A stretch of DNA of 16,504 nucleotides from Verrucomicrobia bacterium 12-59-8. Lineage in GTDB: Bacteria > Verrucomicrobiota > Verrucomicrobiae > Verrucomicrobiales > Verrucomicrobiaceae. Below are positions 13,267 through 16,504 of this stretch, piece after piece (the first letter of the stretch is position 1; the number at the start of each line of letters is the position of its first letter). Location of the stretch: assembly GCA_002279765.1 (NCBI GenBank), contig NCCR01000082.1, positions 1 through 16,504 on the forward strand, given 5' to 3'. The translations under genes were made by a program, and so were the position numbers. Below the pieces are notes generated by a model. That model saw nothing but the letters and a program-made list of their open reading frames with translations. It made no database searches and was not told the origin of the DNA.

Positions 13267-13907
13267 GTGAGTTTAATGCGTGATTCAATCTGATCCACCT
13301 GCACACCAGCCTGACGTGGATTGTCCACAATGTACTTCGCGAAGTGCCAGAGGGAATCTGGATCACGCACGATGTGATCATAAGTTTCATGCTGCCAGAC
13401 TTCGCCCTTACGCCCCGTCATCTTGTTGATTTCATGGGCACTGAACGATTTCCAGGAGTGCAAAATCTTGCCGAGATCAAAGCCGGGACGAGGAGTCAGC
13501 AACACATGAACGTGGTTTGGCATCACCACCCAGGCGACAAGATCGTAGCGCTGGTCGTCAAAGTGTTTCAAGGCGCTGGCAACGATTTGCGAAAGCGCAG
13601 TATCCTGAAGAATGCAGGAACCATGGCCGGCATCCAGCCATTGCTGGATTTTTTCCGAGAACAGCGCCCGGTATTCTTGTCTCTGCTCAGGCAACCAGGG
13701 TTCTGGATGGCTGTCCAACCATTCGCCACGGGCCTTTTTCAGTGCGGCGAGCTTTTCCTGAGGCAGAGAGTCGTGAAGACGAAAAGTGACGAAGTACGTG
13801 CGGCCCTCCTGCCGCCAGTGCGGCAGATTGCGACGTGAGATGTCGATGTCCGCTCGCGGATCGAAATACGTAAAATCATCGAAGATGTTAAGCTGGGACG
13901 TTTGCAA
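13263..13907 (-). CDS. REP-associated tyrosine transposase (RAYT, Y1/HUH family)
   Basis: This is a 214-residue single-strand DNA transposase relative (TnpA_REP, IS200-like Y1 superfamily), the group that recognises REP hairpins with a GTAG foot. The HUH metal motif is HVH at 132-134 within VMPNHVHVLLTP, and the catalytic tyrosine is Tyr176 in WQHETYDHIVRD. The N-terminal LPHWRQEGRTYFVTFRLHDS (28-47) is also typical. No residue looks damaged, so the enzyme may be active. REP units flank it: unit 4 about 33 bp before its start and units 3-1 just past its stop. The gene sits 51 bp after sua5 and ends overlapping the murJ ATG. RAYTs are usually single-copy and chromosomally domesticated. Confidence 0.93.
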   Translation of the reverse strand: MQTSQLNIFDDFTYFDPRADIDISRRNLPHWRQEGRTYFVTFRLHDSLPQEKLAALKKARGEWLDSHPEPWLPEQRQEYRALFSEKIQQWLDAGHGSCILQDTALSQIVASALKHFDDQRYDLVAWVVMPNHVHVLLTPRPGFDLGKILHSWKSFSAHEINKMTGRKGEVWQHETYDHIVRDPDSLWHFAKYIVDNPRQAGVQVDQIESRIKLT

Positions 13908-13940
13908 TCGAAGCGATGATGACGGTTGTTCAATGATGCA

Positions 13941-13962
13941 GCAACCGGGACGGTTGCACTAC
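13941..13962 (-). repeat. REP unit 4, forming the sua5 stop codon
   Basis: On the minus strand GTAG (13962-13959), one base, then the stem GCAACCG/CGGTTGC around the loop TCC, perfect over 7 bp. The stem sequence differs from units 1-3 but the foot, spacing, stem length and loop are the same. The TAG of the foot is the stop codon of the upstream threonylcarbamoyl-AMP synthase gene. It is oriented as unit 3, so the RAYT is bracketed by direct copies. Confidence 0.75.
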
Positions 13963-15002
13963 GAGTAGCGGCCGCTGGCGCGCCGCAGTTTGTCCATCAT
14001 GGCGATTCCCATGCCATGTTCATGCAACGGTTCTGCAATGATTTCATCGACGCCGAGCTTGTCGAGCGCACGGAGGACGTAAAAGAAGCGCACGGCGGCC
14101 TCGGGGAGCTTGCCGTTGCCGGGGCTGAGCATCATCACTTCCTCCCATTCACAGAGATTGAGGTAGCCGTCCTTTTCTTCGCCACGGTAGCTCAGGAGGG
14201 CGTAGCGCTTGCCCACTTCGGGAATGAAATCAGAGGGGCGTTCGAGCAGGCGCAGAGGGGTCTTCGGTGCGTAATGCGAGGCGAGTTGACCGGGGGCGGC
14301 GGTGGCTTCATCCACGACGCTGCGTGAGGCGTAGCGCACCTTGCCGTAGAGTTTCAAATCTTCCGCCGTGATGGGGCCCGGGCGCACGATGGTGATGAAC
14401 ATCTTCGGGCTGCCGGGCTCGATTTTGATGATGGTGGACTCCAGTCCAAACATGCACGCACCAGCATCAACGATGAGATGGATGCGGCCATCGAGCTCAG
14501 AAAGTACGGCACTGGCGGACGTCGGGCTGATGGAGCCGAAACGATTCGCACTGGGGGCGGCAATGGGTTTGCCGAGATCGGTGATGACGCGGCGGAAGAT
14601 GGAGTTGGAACTGACGCGTACGGCGACGGTCGGCAGCCCTGCGGTCACGAGATCAGGCACGATCGGCTTCTTGGGCAGCAGGATCGTGAGAGGGCCGGGC
14701 CAGAAGCGTTCGACCATTTTCTTCAGCGTCGCAGCGATCTCCGGCGGCACGTCAGCCACGAGATCAATTTGCTCCTTGCTGGCCAGATGGACGATGAGCG
14801 GGTCAAAGGTGGGGCGTTCCTTGGCTTCAAAGATTTTCGCGACGGCTTCCGCATCGAGCGCGTTTGCCGCGAGGCCATAGACGGTTTCCGTCGGCAGTGC
14901 GACGACTTCACCCTCACGGAGCAGACGAACGGCTTCATCGACCGCCTGGTGCATGAGCGGAGGCTGGTCGGTGGGCAGAACGGCGGTGACGTAGGTGGGC
15001 AT
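13959..15002 (-). CDS. sua5: L-threonylcarbamoyladenylate synthase, YrdC plus Sua5 domains
   Basis: This enzyme makes threonylcarbamoyl-AMP from threonine, bicarbonate and ATP, the first step of t6A37 modification of ANN-decoding tRNAs, in the cytosol. The 347-residue length is that of the two-domain Sua5 form, not the short TsaC. The YrdC domain shows ALPTETVYGLAANA (35-48), KERPTFDPLIVH (61-72), RFWPGPLTILLP (99-110), PTVAVRVSS (124-132) and AAPSANRFGSISPTSA (148-163). The linker PGQLASHYAPKTPL (237-250) leads into the Sua5 domain, ending in EHGMGIAMMDKLRRASGRYS. The stop TAG is part of a REP unit's GTAG foot, so the original C-terminus may have been altered by a residue or more. It is the first gene of a minus-strand run continuing into RAYT and murJ. 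Confidence 0.94.
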   Translation of the reverse strand: MPTYVTAVLPTDQPPLMHQAVDEAVRLLREGEVVALPTETVYGLAANALDAEAVAKIFEAKERPTFDPLIVHLASKEQIDLVADVPPEIAATLKKMVERFWPGPLTILLPKKPIVPDLVTAGLPTVAVRVSSNSIFRRVITDLGKPIAAPSANRFGSISPTSASAVLSELDGRIHLIVDAGACMFGLESTIIKIEPGSPKMFITIVRPGPITAEDLKLYGKVRYASRSVVDEATAAPGQLASHYAPKTPLRLLERPSDFIPEVGKRYALLSYRGEEKDGYLNLCEWEEVMMLSPGNGKLPEAAVRFFYVLRALDKLGVDEIIAEPLHEHGMGIAMMDKLRRASGRYS

Positions 15003-15025
15003 GTGGTGGGATGGAAGCGAAGGGG

Positions 15026-15154
15026 GACTGAAAACTGAGAATTGAAAACTGAAAATTTTAAATTGATCCAGAAGCAGAATGTGATGCGGAAAGTCGGGAC
15101 GATATTCGGGCGGTTTGGCTCAGGACATTTTGCAGTTCTCAGTTTACAATCTCT
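15026..15154. repeat. Heptamer-like repeat with inverted arms between folE2 and sua5
   Basis: The 192-bp gap between folE2 and sua5 holds a left arm made of degenerate 7-bp units (pattern TGARAAY, 15029-15056) and a right arm whose complement shows the same units (15131-15154). The left 24 bp match the complement of the right at 19 positions, including an unbroken AAACTGAGAA. The middle is unremarkable. The element resembles the one at 5998-6139 in layout, and both right arms contain the 10-mer GTTTACAATC (on opposite strands). No open frame is convincing here. The sua5 promoter must lie in or beside this repeat unless sua5 is read from folE2. Confidence 0.5.
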
Positions 15155-15194
15155 GAGCGCATTAAGAGCCGAGGGCACCACTCAAACAACACAT

Positions 15195-15989
15195 TTACAT
15201 CGCCGGAGGAACCGCCCCCCCTTCAATCACCGCCCAGGCGTTGTGATTGTGGATGGATTCGTAATTTTCCGCCTCAACACGGAACCATGTGATGCGTGGA
15301 TGCGCCTTGGCTTTCACGGCGATGTTGCGCACGAGGTCTTCAACGAAAACAGGATTGTCGTAGGCAGCTTCGGTCACGAATTTTTCGTCTGGGCGCTTCA
15401 GGACACTGTACAATTCGCTGCTGGCACTTGATTCCACGAGTTCGAGGAGGTCTTCGATCCAGACGGGTTCGCTGAAACGAATGGCGAGCGTGACGGTGCC
15501 ACGCTGATTGTGGGCGCCACGAGCGCTGATGGCCTTGGAGCAGGGGCAGAGCGTGGTCACGGGCACTTCGACGGTGAGGACGAAGTCGGTCTTGTCCTTG
15601 TCCGAGTTCACTTCAAAAATCACACCGTAGTCGAGCAGACCTTCTGCGCCGGTGACGGGGGCCTTTTTGGCGCGGAAATAGGGGAAGCGCATCTCCACGT
15701 GCGCCTTGTCGGCATGAAGCTTTTTCATCAGCTCATGCGGCATGGCGACGATGTTGGAGACGGTCAGCTCCGTGCCGTGGGCGTGCAGCACCTCGACAAA
15801 GCGGCTCATGTGCGTGCCTTTGAACTGGTGCGGCAGATCAACGGCCAGAGAAACGGTGGCGACGGTGTGCTGCACTGCGGCATCACGGTCGCGGATGCTC
15901 AGGGGAAAACGCAGACTGCGCACGCCCACGCGGTCGATGGGCAGACGGCGGTCATCGCGTTCGTTTTGCGTGTCGGTAAGGGCGGACAT
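15195..15989 (-). CDS. folE2: GTP cyclohydrolase I, type IB
   Basis: This enzyme converts GTP to 7,8-dihydroneopterin triphosphate, the entry to folate (and queuosine) synthesis, in the cytosol; the IB form can use metals other than zinc. From ATG 15989 it has 264 residues. Family landmarks are KGTHMSRF (57-64), the metal/catalytic Cys148 in TTLCPCSKAIS, His160 in RGAHNQRG, and FRVEAENYESIHNHNAWA near the C-terminus. An earlier ATG at 16022 would start translation inside the loop of the hairpin at 16005-16036, so 15989 is the better start. It is separated from rpsR by that hairpin and so is probably transcribed on its own. Confidence 0.93.
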   Translation of the reverse strand: MSALTDTQNERDDRRLPIDRVGVRSLRFPLSIRDRDAAVQHTVATVSLAVDLPHQFKGTHMSRFVEVLHAHGTELTVSNIVAMPHELMKKLHADKAHVEMRFPYFRAKKAPVTGAEGLLDYGVIFEVNSDKDKTDFVLTVEVPVTTLCPCSKAISARGAHNQRGTVTLAIRFSEPVWIEDLLELVESSASSELYSVLKRPDEKFVTEAAYDNPVFVEDLVRNIAVKAKAHPRITWFRVEAENYESIHNHNAWAVIEGGAVPPAM

Positions 15990-16004
15990 GGGCTGGAAAT
16001 GAAA

Positions 16005-16036
16005 CTTCCCACTGCCGCGCATGCAACAGTGGGAAG
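16005..16036 (-). terminator. Intrinsic terminator after rpsR
   Basis: CTTCCCACTG and CAGTGGGAAG pair perfectly over 10 bp around a 12-nt loop. On the minus strand the stem is followed by TTTCATTT. It lies 38 bp past the rpsR stop and just before folE2, so it ends the rpmG-rpsR transcript. Confidence 0.75.
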
Positions 16037-16074
16037 CAGATCAAAAGATAACCTTTACGGGCAGATCCCGCAAA

Positions 16075-16314
16075 TCAAGGCATGAGGTTCACAGCGCGGG
16101 AGCGCTTGATCTCGCGGACGACCACGCGATGCAGCCATGCTGGAAGACCGGTGATGCGGCGGGGGATGAGCTTGCCGGATTCCGTGGTGAAACGGGCGAG
16201 CAGCTCAGGATTGGTGTAGGAAATCTTTTCCACCGGGATGCCCACACGACGACGCGGCATCTTGCGATTCGCGCGACGGAAATTGGACATGCGTTCTTTG
16301 GTCTTCGGTTGCAT
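16075..16314 (-). CDS. rpsR: 30S ribosomal protein S18
   Basis: This small-subunit protein of the platform binds next to S6. It has 79 residues, with the conserved core ISYTNPELLARFTTESGKLI (31-50), then PRRITGL and a basic helix ending REIKRSRAVNLMP. Met9 (MSNFRRANRK, 16290) is an alternative start. It follows rpmG by 18 bp on the same strand; S18 next to L33 occurs in some phyla, while rpsF-rpsR-rplI is the commoner grouping. Transcription appears to end at the hairpin 16005-16036. Confidence 0.95.
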   Translation of the reverse strand: MQPKTKERMSNFRRANRKMPRRRVGIPVEKISYTNPELLARFTTESGKLIPRRITGLPAWLHRVVVREIKRSRAVNLMP

Positions 16315-16332
16315 GGCAGTCTGGGGTAAAAA

Positions 16333-16504
16333 TTAGCGGGTTTCGCGGTGAAGGGTGCGCTTCTTCATGAAGTGATTAAACTTCACCTTCTCAAGACGGC
16401 CCGGAGTGCGGACGCTTTTCTTGTTGCGCGTGGTCACGTAGCGGGAGGGCGGCATACCTGCGGCTTTCGCTTCGGTGCATTCAAGGGTGATGATTTCTCG
16501 CGGC
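16333..16504 (-). CDS. rpmG: 50S ribosomal protein L33, only the start codon cut by the window edge
   Basis: This is a large-subunit protein of 57 residues, lacking here only the first two bases of its start codon at the right edge. The visible part reads [20 protein letters not shown], then [36 protein letters not shown]. The pattern Y-TTRNK followed by a basic KFN C-terminus is diagnostic. Only one cysteine is present and the two CxxC pairs are absent, so this is the zinc-free (C-minus) form. It heads an rpmG-rpsR pair. Confidence 0.95.
   Translation of the reverse strand, partial: PREIITLECTEAKAAGMPPSRYVTTRNKKSVRTPGRLEKVKFNHFMKKRTLHRETR

Larger units (their letters stand above)
13133..13962 (-). 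mobile_element. RAYT/REP cassette spanning the sua5-murJ junction
   Basis: This composite unit is defined here by the outermost REP elements: REP 4, the RAYT gene, then REP 3, 2 and 1. Its left end lies within murJ and its right end is the sua5 stop codon. The boundaries are inferred from the repeats; I see no target-site duplication. Confidence 0.55.

Noticed and set aside
15990..16022. Earlier ATG for folE2 at 16022
   Set aside because: It falls within the loop of the hairpin that ends the rpmG-rpsR transcript; the family N-terminus fits ATG 15989.

Overview
The window is high-GC bacterial chromosome. The gene types, the weak or absent Shine-Dalgarno sequences, and the mix of secreted carbohydrate-related enzymes (a secreted PHP protein, a BD-FAE-like esterase with an extra C-terminal domain, a Tat-exported sugar isomerase/epimerase) suggest the Planctomycetes-Verrucomicrobia group, probably a Verrucomicrobium/Prosthecobacter-like organism. 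That placement is an inference from gene content; no marker phylogeny was run.

Left third: a truncated membrane histidine kinase of the HisKA_3 type (minus) runs off the left edge. An AT-rich divergent spacer separates it from an ispA-type prenyl diphosphate synthase (plus). Next comes fabF (plus), convergent with a secreted alpha/beta hydrolase (minus) across a hairpin. The hydrolase is divergent from a Tat-signal xylose-isomerase-like TIM-barrel protein across a 51-bp spacer that carries an inverted repeat.

Middle: a 142-bp intergenic element with long imperfect inverted arms precedes a solo glgE (maltosyltransferase). It is followed by a phosphodiester glycosidase (NAGPA family) whose apparent signal peptide is cut off by two consecutive in-frame stop codons. 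Then come hicB (plus) and hicA (minus) in an unusual tail-to-tail, overlapping arrangement, and a secreted PHP-domain protein.

Right third, all on the minus strand and read right to left: rpmG (partial), rpsR, a terminator, folE2, a second inverted-arm repeat, sua5/tsaC-type threonylcarbamoyl-AMP synthase, a REP-associated tyrosine transposase (RAYT), murJ, and a small membrane-anchored protein of unknown function. Four REP units of one design (GTAG, one base, 7-bp stem, 3-nt loop) surround the RAYT. One supplies the stop codon of sua5. The other three lie inside the murJ reading frame and encode most of an N-terminal extension. The RAYT stop and murJ start overlap as ATGA.

The RAYT/REP cassette fused into the sua5-murJ junction is the most striking structure in the window. 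The convergent hicB/hicA pair and the stop-split glycosidase come next.
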